A stretch of DNA of 64,000 nt from an uncultured Flavobacteriaceae bacterium (GTDB lineage: Bacteria; Bacteroidota; Bacteroidia; Flavobacteriales; Flavobacteriaceae), in the NCBI GenBank assembly GCA_947488435.1, contig CANKZG010000002.1, positions 62,001-126,000 of the forward strand, read 5' to 3'. The notes under the pieces are model-generated. The model saw only the letters and a program-made list of their open reading frames with translations. It made no database searches and was not told the DNA's origin. The translations under genes and the position numbers were made by a program. This document shows positions 26,101 to 33,365 of this stretch, piece by piece; the first letter of the stretch is position 1, and each line of letters opens with the position of its first letter.

Positions 26101-27295
26101 GGCATTTACATTAGATAATGGTTATATCTCTGATCAAGCAAAAGAAAATATTGACAAAATTGTTAAAAAGTTAGACGTAGATCATATCTATGGCGAAACT
26201 GAACACATGAATAAGATTTTTGTGGATAGTTTGCAACGACACCAGAATGTATGTAATGGCTGCTTCAAAACTATTTATACCCTAAGTACGAAAATTGCCT
26301 TAGAAAAGGAAATTCCATTTGTTGTTACCGGGTTATCAAGAGGTCAATTTTTTGAAACGCGCTTAACGGAAGAATTGTTTTGGGATGAAACGGCTTCTAT
26401 CTCTACCATTGATGATACAATTCTTGAGGCCAGGAAATTATATCATCGAGAAGAAGATGCAGTGAAGTCATCTATGGATGTTTCCATGTTTATGGATGAT
26501 AGCACTTTCGAGAAGGTACAGTTTATCGATTTCTACAGGTATAGTGATGTAAGTTTGGAAGCGATGCTACAATTTCTTAAAACAAAGGTTGGTTGGGTAA
26601 GACCGACAGATACGGGTCGTTCTACAAATTGCCTTATAAATCAAGTTGGCATTCATGTTCATAAAAAACAAAAAGGATATAGTAATTACTCATTTCCTTA
26701 TAGTTGGGATGTGCGTCTAGGTCATAAAACAAGAAAAGAAACTTTAGAGGAAATTAATGAAGTGATTGATGTTCCTGCAGTTGAGCGTATTATGCAGGAG
26801 ATTGGCTATAAGGAATTTGAAAATGAAAATAATAAACGGGAACGATTGGTAGGTTATTATACCGGAGAAACCAATATCACACAAGAAAAATTATCAAATC
26901 ATCTAAAGAAAAGACTTCCAGGGTATATGGTTCCCTCAATTTTCAAGTATATGCCAGAATTACCATTAACCCTTAATGGAAAAGTAGATAGAGCAGCACT
27001 AAAAAATTTAACGGATATACAATTGGATATGGATACGCCTTTTGTAGCACCCAAAGGTGAAATAGAGGAGCTTTTAGCAGAAATATGGAAGGAAGTTCTT
27101 CGCCTAAAACAGGTTAGTGTTTATGATGATTTTATAGCTCTTGGGGGGCATTCATTAGCTGCAATTCGGGTGACAACAAGAATTAATGAAGAGGTTGAAA
27201 TGAACTTACCATTAAACAAAATTTTTGAGCTTCCAACTATTGCTAGTTATTCAAAATATATCGAAGAGACTATTATGACACTATTGGAGGAATAA
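23144..27295 (+). CDS. NRPS module C-A-T with PP-loop ATPase inserted in the adenylation domain
   Basis: 1383 residues from ATG 23144 (a TTG at 23126 would add six). Condensation domain (~10-430) with HHIISDATS at 137 and a starter-like first motif YSLTKSQLSMW, fitting an acyl donor such as pyrrole-2-carbonyl. Adenylation domain: YTSGSTGYPKG (~608), NEYGPTEATVG (~745), LGRIDDQVKLGGFRIEL (A8). Pocket residues read by alignment to GrsA are D-L-T-K-I-G-E-V-G-K, the classic asparagine code. Between A8 and A9 (residues ~890-1232) sits a PP-loop ATPase domain described separately; A9/A10 resume at RLVGYY and LNGKVDR. Carrier at ~1300-1370 with ALGGHS. It should add Asn (perhaps modified) to the pyrrole starter and pass it to the C-A-T-E protein. 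Confidence 0.93.
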   Translation: MTKEKLKHYSLTKSQLSMWTGQKLNPDSPQYNVVHSFDIKGALNSEKFQIAFQELINRVTIFRLIFHEVSGVPYQSELEYLVHEMELVDLSETAEEAKIQDWLKKRSARNLDMSKPLFDTALLKINAERYIWFLNLHHIISDATSSTILYSLMAELYDFSIKERPITTTEIPSFLDYVTHENRENRNEQQKEIESYWKDKIDGHEKTPVFYGENVKNTTSNAERIPIKLGKERSDKLRVLATRTDIRSWTTHLSLFNLFATALFIYLRRVTGEGNLIVGSPSHNRPTKTYKETPGLFIEFFPLMAEIEDTQTYREVLNNIKLETNTYLKYAQPGTSSAAISRSFNVILNYISASFPNFNGMPMQSEWIHPMHSDPAHHLRFHVYDMDASEEITLLFDLNKTIFDDDLSTQVPKHFLAVLDGLLNDIDQSILQPSMTEDVIETPSTNFKTSEELLEFTSIIDQFRNQCKEVPNNTALQYKDRRYTFTEVDIKSDLLASFLMKEGLGDKKRIALFLERSPEYVIAVLAVLKCGGSFIPIGSDQPSERIAYILKDSESTMVLTSDRLKKRIISSELKVIDVASVLDTAQDIEQFSEVNPINVKTIAYIIYTSGSTGYPKGVLVSHGAIFNYLNWAKEAYQINTPFCFPLFTSIGFDLTMTSFFLPLLNGGEMMIYQENAYGPDTTLSEVLTENKVNCIKLTPSHLALIQEMDVSQSKIKMMIVGGEDFKTSLAASIQKSFGQDLIIYNEYGPTEATVGCIVGTYSLEKHKQPSVPIGTPITNVEIHLLDTFQNKVPRGVVGELYVAGAGLAEAYLNSPDLTDKKFVDNPFQEGSKMYATGDLARIDNNGELNYLGRIDDQVKLGGFRIELSDIEANLTSHDGITNAAVVITEAEELIAETEVINCAECGLPSNYPDTDFDANGICHLCNAFEGYKDKAQRYFKTEMELQQILSSKRGQSPHYDCLSLLSGGKDSTYILAQLVNMGLRVLAFTLDNGYISDQAKENIDKIVKKLDVDHIYGETEHMNKIFVDSLQRHQNVCNGCFKTIYTLSTKIALEKEIPFVVTGLSRGQFFETRLTEELFWDETASISTIDDTILEARKLYHREEDAVKSSMDVSMFMDDSTFEKVQFIDFYRYSDVSLEAMLQFLKTKVGWVRPTDTGRSTNCLINQVGIHVHKKQKGYSNYSFPYSWDVRLGHKTRKETLEEINEVIDVPAVERIMQEIGYKEFENENNKRERLVGYYTGETNITQEKLSNHLKKRLPGYMVPSIFKYMPELPLTLNGKVDRAALKNLTDIQLDMDTPFVAPKGEIEELLAEIWKEVLRLKQVSVYDDFIALGGHSLAAIRVTTRINEEVEMNLPLNKIFELPTIASYSKYIEETIMTLLEE
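25810..26838 (+). other. PP-loop (alpha-ANH) ATPase domain embedded between A8 and A9 of the Asn adenylation domain
   Basis: About 340 residues inside the NRPS at 23144. In order: CAEC (Cys 902, 905), FDANGICHLC (922, 925), the PP-loop LLSGGKDSTYIL with Ser at 966, an adenine-side strand LAFTLDNGY, CNGC (1037, 1040) about 71 residues after the loop, and VVTGLSRGQFFETRL. The order double CxxC, FD-x-NG-x-C, SGGKDS, then CxxC resembles N-acetyl-sugar amidotransferases (WbpG/PseA, which turn an acetamido group into an acetamidino group) and also tRNA thiolases such as TtuA/TtcA. All ATP-binding and Cys positions look intact. Adenylation domains interrupted at this place usually carry methyltransferases; I do not know a described PP-loop case. 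The N or S donor is not encoded nearby. Confidence 0.85.
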
Positions 27296-27300
27296 ATATA

Positions 27301-27759
27301 ATGAGGTTGGATAAAAAACATAGCATAAAATCAACGGTTACTCGGAATATGGCATTTGTCATAAGCCTATGCTATGTGTTAGGTCCCATTCAATTAAAAC
27401 TGGGTGACTTTTTTCATCTAATTTCTCATGAATTGAGGGCTCCAAAAAACATACTTCAACATAGCTTTGAAGCACATCCAACTCAAGAAAGTGACGAAGC
27501 AACAGCTAAGTATGATGAGACCGTGGTGCATCGGCATGAAATTTTGGAAATTTTAGCTATTGTTTTTAATGGAGAAATTTCCAAAGACCCTGTCAACAAA
27601 TCCGATCAGTTGAAATTGAAGGTGGATAAACATTTCTGTAGTGTTCGCTATACAATACCTCAAAAATTTAGTTCAATATCACCATATATTTTTTCAAAAA
27701 AAGCACTTAAAATACAACGTGGTTACCCAGATATACCCTTAAAACCACCAGCCATCTAG
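27301..27759 (+). CDS. Small membrane-anchored His-containing protein of unknown function
   Basis: 152 residues, five bases after the NRPS stop, so in the same operon. One hydrophobic segment, NMAFVISLCYVLGPIQLKL (~16-34), is followed by a hydrophilic extracytoplasmic part with clustered His: FHLISHE, QHSFEAH, VVHRHEIL. The second half is basic and has one Cys (HFCSV). I do not recognise a named family, but small proteins with a membrane anchor and histidines ahead of TonB receptors are common in flavobacterial metal-uptake loci, where they are thought to bind metal in the periplasm. With the TonB receptor downstream and a HupE-like protein in the other arm, a metal-handling accessory role is a reasonable guess only. 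Confidence 0.6.
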   Translation: MRLDKKHSIKSTVTRNMAFVISLCYVLGPIQLKLGDFFHLISHELRAPKNILQHSFEAHPTQESDEATAKYDETVVHRHEILEILAIVFNGEISKDPVNKSDQLKLKVDKHFCSVRYTIPQKFSSISPYIFSKKALKIQRGYPDIPLKPPAI

Positions 27760-27937
27760 CCGAACTGGGAATCTAAAGTTTAGCGCTGTTAGTTTTTGGC
27801 GGATTATTGGGGAGATTCCGATTCAATTTTTAATGAATTTGCAAAGCTACATGGTTAACATATCCGGTGGCGAGGAAAACTATGCCATTACGGAAAGTGA
27901 AAAGCAAATTCTAGGTATAAAATTTTTAAAAAAAACT

Positions 27938-30172
27938 ATGAAGAATATTATATTATATGTAGGATTCTTAATTCTATATGGTACAACATATGCCCATGAA
28001 ATAAAGGGTACAATTACATCAGAAACGAATACCCCCCTTGAAGGAGTAAGTGTATACAATAAAAAAACCGGAAGTTTTGCCTATACCAATGTATCCGGAT
28101 ATTACGAACTGGATGACATTTCGGAAGGTGATATAGTTACTATCAGCAGCTTAGGATACGAAACTCAGGAAATTACTATTGAAGCAGATCAGTTAGATGC
28201 TACAGTAAATATTATTATGATAGAAGCTGCGGTCTCCTTAGATCAGATAACTTTGGTCTCTGAAGTGGATGTATTGAGTCAGTTCGCTTTGGTGGATATT
28301 AAGACCAACCCAGTGAAATCGGCGCAAGAGATTTTACGAAAAGTCCCCGGACTAATTATTGGACAACATGCGGGTGGGGGTAAAGCAGAACAGATTTTCT
28401 TACGAGGATTTGATATTGACCACGGTACAGATATTACGCTTAGTACAGATGGTTTACCCGTAAACTTGCCTTCACATGCACATGGTCAGGGGTATTCTGA
28501 TTTTCATTTTGTAATTCCAGAAACTATAGATAATATTAATTTTGGTAAAGGTCTGTACTATGCCGACAAAGGAAACTTCAACACATCAGGATACGTTGAA
28601 TTAAATACAAAAAAGAAGATTGATAATAACCTGATTGCCTTAGAAGTAGGTCAATTTAATACCATAAGAGCAGTAAACCTCTTTAAAATTTCCGAAAGTG
28701 ATTATAGCAATGCCTACGTAGCAGCTGAAGCAGTACTAACGGATGGGGTTTTTGAATCTCCTCAAAACTTTAATCGTTTTAATGTTTTGGCCCGTTATAA
28801 CTACAACAATTTTGAAGATGAGGAATTAACGGTTTCTCTTTCCCATTTTCAAAGTAAATGGGATGCTTCAGGACAGATTCCGCAGCGTGCTGTAGATCAG
28901 GGATTAATTAGTAGATTTGGTGCTATTGATGATACAGAAGGAGGAATCACCAGTCGATCTAATATTTGGGTGAACCATACTAAGCAGCTTGACGAACATC
29001 AAAGACTAAAATCAAAAGCTTTTATTTCCAAATACGATTTTGAGCTATTTTCTAACTTTACGTTCTTTTTAGTAGATCCGGTAAATGGAGATCAGATTCG
29101 GCAGAGTGAGAGTCGTATTATTGTGGGAGCAGAGTCAGTATATAACCGTTCATTCCACATTCCAGATCACGGTGTGCAATTTAACTTCGATGCCGGTATA
29201 GGATTCAGATATGACGATGTCAATGATGTTGAACTTTCCAGAACACGAAATCGAAGAGAAACCTTAACTAGATTGGCTTTTGGAGACGTAGATGAATTAA
29301 ATGGATATTCTTTTGTGAGTGGAAATTTAAAGCTTAATAAATTTAATTTCAATCTTGCATTACGCGCAGATTACTTTAAATTTAATTATGTAGATTTCCT
29401 AGCAGATAGATTTCAAACCCTTGGTGAGGATGATGTAATTGTTAGCCCAAAGTTTAGCGCTATATACACTGCTTCTCCCAAAGTGCAATTATCTGCAAAA
29501 GCAGGATTTGGTTTTCATTCCAACGATAGTCGTGTAGCAACGGCAAATACAGGTGAGGAGACCTTGCCAAGTGCATTTGGTACTGATTTTGGCGTTATTT
29601 TAAAACCTATAGATCGTTTAGTAATTAATGGAACTTTATGGGGACTTCTTTTGGAACAAGAATTTGTATATGTAGGTGATGAAGCCATTGTAGAACCTAG
29701 TGGACGCTCAAGGCGTTACGGAGTTGAATTGGGATTACGTTATCAAATTACGGATTGGTTATTTGCAAACGGAGACTTTAATTATACTGTAGCACGTGCT
29801 CGTGACGAGGTTGATGGACAAGATTTTATTCCTTTGGCGCCAGATTTAACCTCTTCAGGAGGTTTAACGGTTCGTAATTTAGGAAAACTTTCCGGAGGTA
29901 TCAACTACCGTTATGTTGACGATCGTCCTGCTAATGAAGATAACTCCATTGTAGCGGAAGGATATTTTGTTACCGATTTCAACATAAACTACAACTTTGC
30001 AAAGAACTGGTCTTTCGGTTTAACTATAGAAAACCTGTTTGATGTGGAATGGAACGAAACTCAATTTGCTACAGAAACGCGTTTGTTTAATGAAGTTGCT
30101 CCTGTTGAGGAAATAACATTTACTCCAGGAACTCCTTTTTTCTTAAGAGGAAAACTTTCAGTAACTTTCTAA
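27938..30172 (+). CDS. TonB-dependent outer-membrane receptor
   Basis: About 744 residues from ATG 27938, chosen because the signal MKNIILYVGFLILYGTTYAHE begins there (an in-frame ATG at 27833 would place 35 residues before it). Carboxypeptidase-like regulatory domain (~25-105: IKGTITSETNTPLEGVSVY, YYELDDI), then the plug with ILRKVPGLIIG and RGFDIDHGTDITLSTDGLPV, followed by a His-rich loop SHAHGQGYSDFHF, and a ~22-strand barrel ending FFLRGKLSVTF with terminal Phe. The DIDHGTDI/SHAHGQGY plug type is, in my experience, shared by flavobacterial receptors near HupE-like genes and suggests a metal or metal-chelate ligand. Last gene of the rightward arm, 178 bases after the His protein, so it may also have its own promoter. 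Ligand may be the peptide of this locus. Confidence 0.92.
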   Translation: MKNIILYVGFLILYGTTYAHEIKGTITSETNTPLEGVSVYNKKTGSFAYTNVSGYYELDDISEGDIVTISSLGYETQEITIEADQLDATVNIIMIEAAVSLDQITLVSEVDVLSQFALVDIKTNPVKSAQEILRKVPGLIIGQHAGGGKAEQIFLRGFDIDHGTDITLSTDGLPVNLPSHAHGQGYSDFHFVIPETIDNINFGKGLYYADKGNFNTSGYVELNTKKKIDNNLIALEVGQFNTIRAVNLFKISESDYSNAYVAAEAVLTDGVFESPQNFNRFNVLARYNYNNFEDEELTVSLSHFQSKWDASGQIPQRAVDQGLISRFGAIDDTEGGITSRSNIWVNHTKQLDEHQRLKSKAFISKYDFELFSNFTFFLVDPVNGDQIRQSESRIIVGAESVYNRSFHIPDHGVQFNFDAGIGFRYDDVNDVELSRTRNRRETLTRLAFGDVDELNGYSFVSGNLKLNKFNFNLALRADYFKFNYVDFLADRFQTLGEDDVIVSPKFSAIYTASPKVQLSAKAGFGFHSNDSRVATANTGEETLPSAFGTDFGVILKPIDRLVINGTLWGLLLEQEFVYVGDEAIVEPSGRSRRYGVELGLRYQITDWLFANGDFNYTVARARDEVDGQDFIPLAPDLTSSGGLTVRNLGKLSGGINYRYVDDRPANEDNSIVAEGYFVTDFNINYNFAKNWSFGLTIENLFDVEWNETQFATETRLFNEVAPVEEITFTPGTPFFLRGKLSVTF

Positions 30173-30189
30173 GGTGGATTTTAAAACTA

Positions 30190-30224
30190 AAAAAGAGGCT
30201 ATCAGAATATGATAGCCTCTTTTT
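30190..30224. terminator. Bidirectional terminator between the TonB receptor and the M13 peptidase
   Basis: AAAAAGAGGCTATC (30190-30203) pairs perfectly with GATAGCCTCTTTTT (30211-30224) around AGAATAT. A and T runs on both sides serve both converging genes. Confidence 0.92.
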
Positions 30225-30242
30225 TTATGAGTATTGGAAAGT

Positions 30243-32300
30243 TTACCAAATAATCACTCTATCTTCCGGAGCAACATACATCGGATCTCCTTCAGTAATA
30301 TCAAAAGCATCATAAAACTCCTGTATATTTAGCAAAGGTTGTACGGCTCTAGTTTGTCCAGGAGAATGTGGATCTGTCTTTACTTGAGTACGTATCGCTT
30401 CATCTCTGCTCTTCGTTCTCCAAACCGTAGCCCAAGACATAAAAAAGCGTTGTTCCGCAGTAAAGCCATCAATATCATCCGGACGTCCATTTTCTTCAAA
30501 AAACTTCTGAAGACCATCATAAGCTCCAAGAACGCCTCCGAGATCACCAATATTCTCTCCAAGCGTAAATTTACCATTAATGTAAACACTATCTAATACT
30601 TCTACAGCACTATACTGGGCTGCTAAGGCATCACCTCTTTCCGTAAAGGCCGCAAGATCTTCTTCGGTCCACCAGTTTTTTAGGTTTCCATCGCCATCAA
30701 AACGTGAGCCACTATCATCAAAAGAATGCGAAATCTCATGACCGATTACTGCTCCAATACCTCCATAATTTACGGCATCATCTGCTGTATAGTTATAGAA
30801 GGGTGGTTGTAAAATTGCCGCCGGGAATACAATTTCATTATTCGCAGGATTAAAGTAGGCATTTACCGTTTGCGGAGACATGAACCATCTAGATTTATCT
30901 ACTGGCTCTCCAATTTCGCTATAATTTTTTTGAGTTCGCCACTCGCCAACAGCAATCATATTGTCAAAATAACTTTTATCCGCAGCGACTTCCAAGGTGG
31001 AATAATCTTCCCATTTATTTGGGTAAGCAATTTTTACAGTAAACTTATTAAGCTTTTCAACAGCCTTGGCCTTAGTTTCTTCACCCATCCAATCTAAATT
31101 TTTAATACGTTCTTTATAGGCATCAATAATGTTAGCAATCATTTTTTCTGCTTTTGCCTTAGCTTCCGGAGGAAACTTAGCATCTACATATAATTGACCT
31201 ATAGCCTCACCAACGGTTCCATTTACAGTAGCTAAAGCGCGTTCATCTTCAGGACGTTGTTCCTTTGATCCTCTTAAATATTTGCTGTAAAATTCCCAGT
31301 TTGCCGTTTCTATATCTGTTGTTAATCTCCCTGCTGCACTATTGAAAGTATCCCATCGAACCAAGGTTTTAAGATCTTCAATATTAGTGTCTTTAAGGAA
31401 TGCATCCAAGGCCTTTGTATATCGCAATTGCGTAACTAAGATGGTATCAAATTCCTTAGTGATACCTAGATCACGGATCATCTTATTCAAATCAATACTT
31501 GAAAGCATTGCATCTACCTCGGCAACAGTTCTTGGATTGTTTCTATTTCTGGCATCTCTGCGTTCCACTTTATCTAATCTAGGCTCAGCAAGTGCTGTTT
31601 CTAAACTTAAAATGGTGTTAGCAGCCGCTTGCGCTTCAGATTCGCTATCTCCTAAAACCTGAAGCATACGCGTAATATGTTTTTTATATTCTTCGCGTAT
31701 TTCCTTCGACTTTTCATCTTGTTCTAAGTAATAATCTCGATCGGGAAGTCCTAAACCGTTAGCACCTAAATAAACGGCATTCATGGAGCTATTGTCTAGA
31801 TCGGCTCCTGCTCCAAGGCTAATAAACGGTGAAGAAACGGCAGGGTTAGATGCTAAAACCGTTTGCAAATCAGTAAGATTTTTTACTCCTGCGATCGCAT
31901 CCAATGCTGGTTGTAAAGGTGTAATGCCCAGTTCGTTTCTGGAGGCCGTATTCAGCTTAGTGTCAAAAATGGCTAAAGCCTTAGCCTGATCAGTATCTGC
32001 TGCGTAAGTGTTATTGGTTTTAGCTTGTTCCAATATTTCCAATACATCCGCATCCGTAGATTTTCGAAGCACAGAAAATCCACCCCAATTGGATCTATCT
32101 GCTGGGATTTCGGTGTTTTTCATCCAATTCCCATTTACATAATTGTAAAAATCATTTTTAGGACTTACTGAGGTATCCATGTTTTCCAGAACGATTCCGG
32201 GAATTACTTCAGCTGTTTCCGCTTTTTCTGTTTTACATCCAATAAAAAGTAAAGCAAAAAGTGAAAACAGTAAGCTCATCTGTTTAATTGTACGTTTCAT
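30243..32300 (-). CDS. M13-family zinc metallopeptidase (neprilysin/PepO-like), lipoprotein
   Basis: 685 residues, normal for bacterial M13 enzymes. Lipoprotein signal ending LLFIGCKTE (acceptor Cys at 22). The N-terminal M13 domain begins at NDFYNYVNGNWMKN (~50). Catalytic part: NAYFNPANNEIVFPAAILQP (the substrate-binding NAY motif), VIGHEISHSFDDSG (HExxH zinc ligands and catalytic Glu), FTLGENIGDLGG (third ligand Glu), and the closing CxxW equivalent replaced by a short VAPEDRVIIW end. All catalytic residues are present. Acts in the periplasm or on the cell surface on oligopeptides. Single gene, converging with the TonB receptor; no sign of linkage to the peptide locus beyond position. Confidence 0.95.
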   Translation of the reverse strand: MKRTIKQMSLLFSLFALLFIGCKTEKAETAEVIPGIVLENMDTSVSPKNDFYNYVNGNWMKNTEIPADRSNWGGFSVLRKSTDADVLEILEQAKTNNTYAADTDQAKALAIFDTKLNTASRNELGITPLQPALDAIAGVKNLTDLQTVLASNPAVSSPFISLGAGADLDNSSMNAVYLGANGLGLPDRDYYLEQDEKSKEIREEYKKHITRMLQVLGDSESEAQAAANTILSLETALAEPRLDKVERRDARNRNNPRTVAEVDAMLSSIDLNKMIRDLGITKEFDTILVTQLRYTKALDAFLKDTNIEDLKTLVRWDTFNSAAGRLTTDIETANWEFYSKYLRGSKEQRPEDERALATVNGTVGEAIGQLYVDAKFPPEAKAKAEKMIANIIDAYKERIKNLDWMGEETKAKAVEKLNKFTVKIAYPNKWEDYSTLEVAADKSYFDNMIAVGEWRTQKNYSEIGEPVDKSRWFMSPQTVNAYFNPANNEIVFPAAILQPPFYNYTADDAVNYGGIGAVIGHEISHSFDDSGSRFDGDGNLKNWWTEEDLAAFTERGDALAAQYSAVEVLDSVYINGKFTLGENIGDLGGVLGAYDGLQKFFEENGRPDDIDGFTAEQRFFMSWATVWRTKSRDEAIRTQVKTDPHSPGQTRAVQPLLNIQEFYDAFDITEGDPMYVAPEDRVIIW

Positions 32301-32563
32301 TTTGTTTTTAATTTTTTAAAATAATTTGTCAATTTACCACTTATCAGGTCTTTTTAATGAAAATTTCATATTTATTAACATTAAATTAACCCATTTGTGA
32401 TGAAATTCTCAATAGTATCGATTTTAAATGAGTTTTAAAACAAGTTTCTTGTAATACTACAAATCTTATATAGTTGTAGAAGTTTACAAAGCTTAAGATT
32501 TACTGAATTTAAATTGATGCATAAAAAACAAGAAAAAGACTTTATGGTAAGAAAAAAGCTTTC

Positions 32564-32571
32564 TATATTTG
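32564..32571 (+). promoter_or_regulatory. -7 box of the tRNA-Ser promoter
   Basis: TATATTTG, an exact TAnnTTTG match, ending 10 bases before the tRNA. The upstream element is weak (TTTATG at 32541-32546). Confidence 0.55.
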
Positions 32572-32581
32572 CTGCCGCTAA

Positions 32582-32666
32582 GGAGAAATGGCAGAGTGGT
32601 CGAATGCGGCAGTCTTGAAAACTGTTGAGGGTCACACCTCCGGGGGTTCGAATCCCTCTTTCTCCG
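32582..32666 (+). tRNA. tRNA-Ser (anticodon TGA)
   Basis: Acceptor stem GGAGAAA pairs fully with TTTCTCC, discriminator G at 32666. Anticodon stem GCAGT/ACTGT with loop CTTGAAA gives anticodon TGA at 32616-32618. A long variable arm and T arm with loop TTCGAAT confirm a class II serine tRNA. CCA is not encoded. Confidence 0.95.
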
Positions 32667-32672
32667 CAAAAG

Positions 32673-32698
32673 AAACCCACAACGAAAGTTGTGGGTTT
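32673..32698 (+). terminator. Terminator after tRNA-Ser
   Basis: AAACCCACAAC (32673-32683) pairs with GTTGTGGGTTT (32688-32698) around a GAAA tetraloop, followed by further T residues. Confidence 0.88.
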
Positions 32699-32821
32699 TG
32701 TATTTCTATGAGTGTTGAAAGTTTACTTTCGTAAACGATAGAAAATGCAAAACCTATACTAGCAAAGCCCAGTTGAGGTTTTATGCTTGCCAAGGATTGC
32801 TTGTTGGGATGCACGCAGTGT

Positions 32822-32835
32822 ATCCCTCTTTCTCC
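32822..32835 (+). repeat. Displaced copy of the tRNA-Ser 3' end
   Basis: ATCCCTCTTTCTCC repeats exactly bases 32652-32665 of the tRNA, 170 bases downstream. It is followed by a second hairpin terminator, as the real tRNA is. Either the scar of a lost second tRNA-Ser or an att-like direct repeat left by an integrating element. Confidence 0.6.
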
Positions 32836-32861
32836 ATAATCAAGCGCTAGGCTTGAAAATT

Positions 32862-32889
32862 AAAACCACCAAGTAAACTCGGTGGTTTT
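32862..32889. terminator. Hairpin terminator at the end of the surface-protein operon
   Basis: AAAACCACC (32862-32870) pairs with GGTGGTTTT (32881-32889), loop AAGTAAACTC. Read leftward it is followed by AATTTTC and lies 59 bases past the stop of the lipoprotein gene, so it can end that operon as well as serve the rightward direction. Confidence 0.65.
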
Positions 32890-32948
32890 GTAATTTATGA
32901 ATATTTGGAAATTGGGTAAAGGTAAGAGTCCCTTAAAATAAAATCTCT

Positions 32949-33350
32949 TCATTCAACCAGTTCAAATTCCGCTGCTAATTGTGGCAATTCAATAGTAATT
33001 TCCGCGGCTAAATTTGAATTATCCAATTCTGCCCGATTCCTACCTTCAACTAGGGTAACTTGAACAACTTTTGGTTCTAATGCATCGCTAAAATTAAGAC
33101 TAAAAGTTTCCCCATTTACGTTTAGGGTAATTGTGGTAGGTTGCGTATTACCTGTCCCTATTTTCTCAACACCCACTCGTATAGCGTAATTTAAATTTTC
33201 AGGTATACATTCCGTTCCGCTGAGCATGCCCCCATTTACATTCACAAATTCTACCAATCGTGGAACGAGTATGGCCTCTTCATCCGTATCTTTTGAGCAG
33301 GCAAGGAGTAAAGACAAGACTCCTAGCAGGATATAAAACTTAATTTTCAT
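32949..33350 (-). CDS. Small predicted lipoprotein, 133 aa
   Basis: Lipoprotein signal MKIKFYILLGVLSLLLACSK (acceptor Cys at 18) and an acidic start of the mature part (DTDEE). The remaining ~110 residues look like one beta-sandwich domain (TTITLNVNGETFSLNF, VVQVTLVEGRNRAEL) with one further Cys. No family recognised. Last gene of a four-gene operon with the two T9SS-related proteins and the collar protein; 15 bases separate it from the gene before. Probably an accessory protein on the outer membrane. Confidence 0.7.
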   Translation of the reverse strand: MKIKFYILLGVLSLLLACSKDTDEEAILVPRLVEFVNVNGGMLSGTECIPENLNYAIRVGVEKIGTGNTQPTTITLNVNGETFSLNFSDALEPKVVQVTLVEGRNRAELDNSNLAAEITIELPQLAAEFELVE

Positions 33351-33365
33351 AATTTACTATATTTT

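Noticed and set aside
27760-27937. Cobalamin or other riboswitch before the TonB receptor
   Set aside because: The 178-base gap shows no B12-box-like sequence or convincing paired structure.
32435-32814. Two minus-strand reading frames with GERGIRTPGG and FAEKEGFEPPEV
   Set aside because: They are antisense translations of the tRNA-Ser gene and its displaced 3' end; such peptides are well-known false proteins in many annotations.
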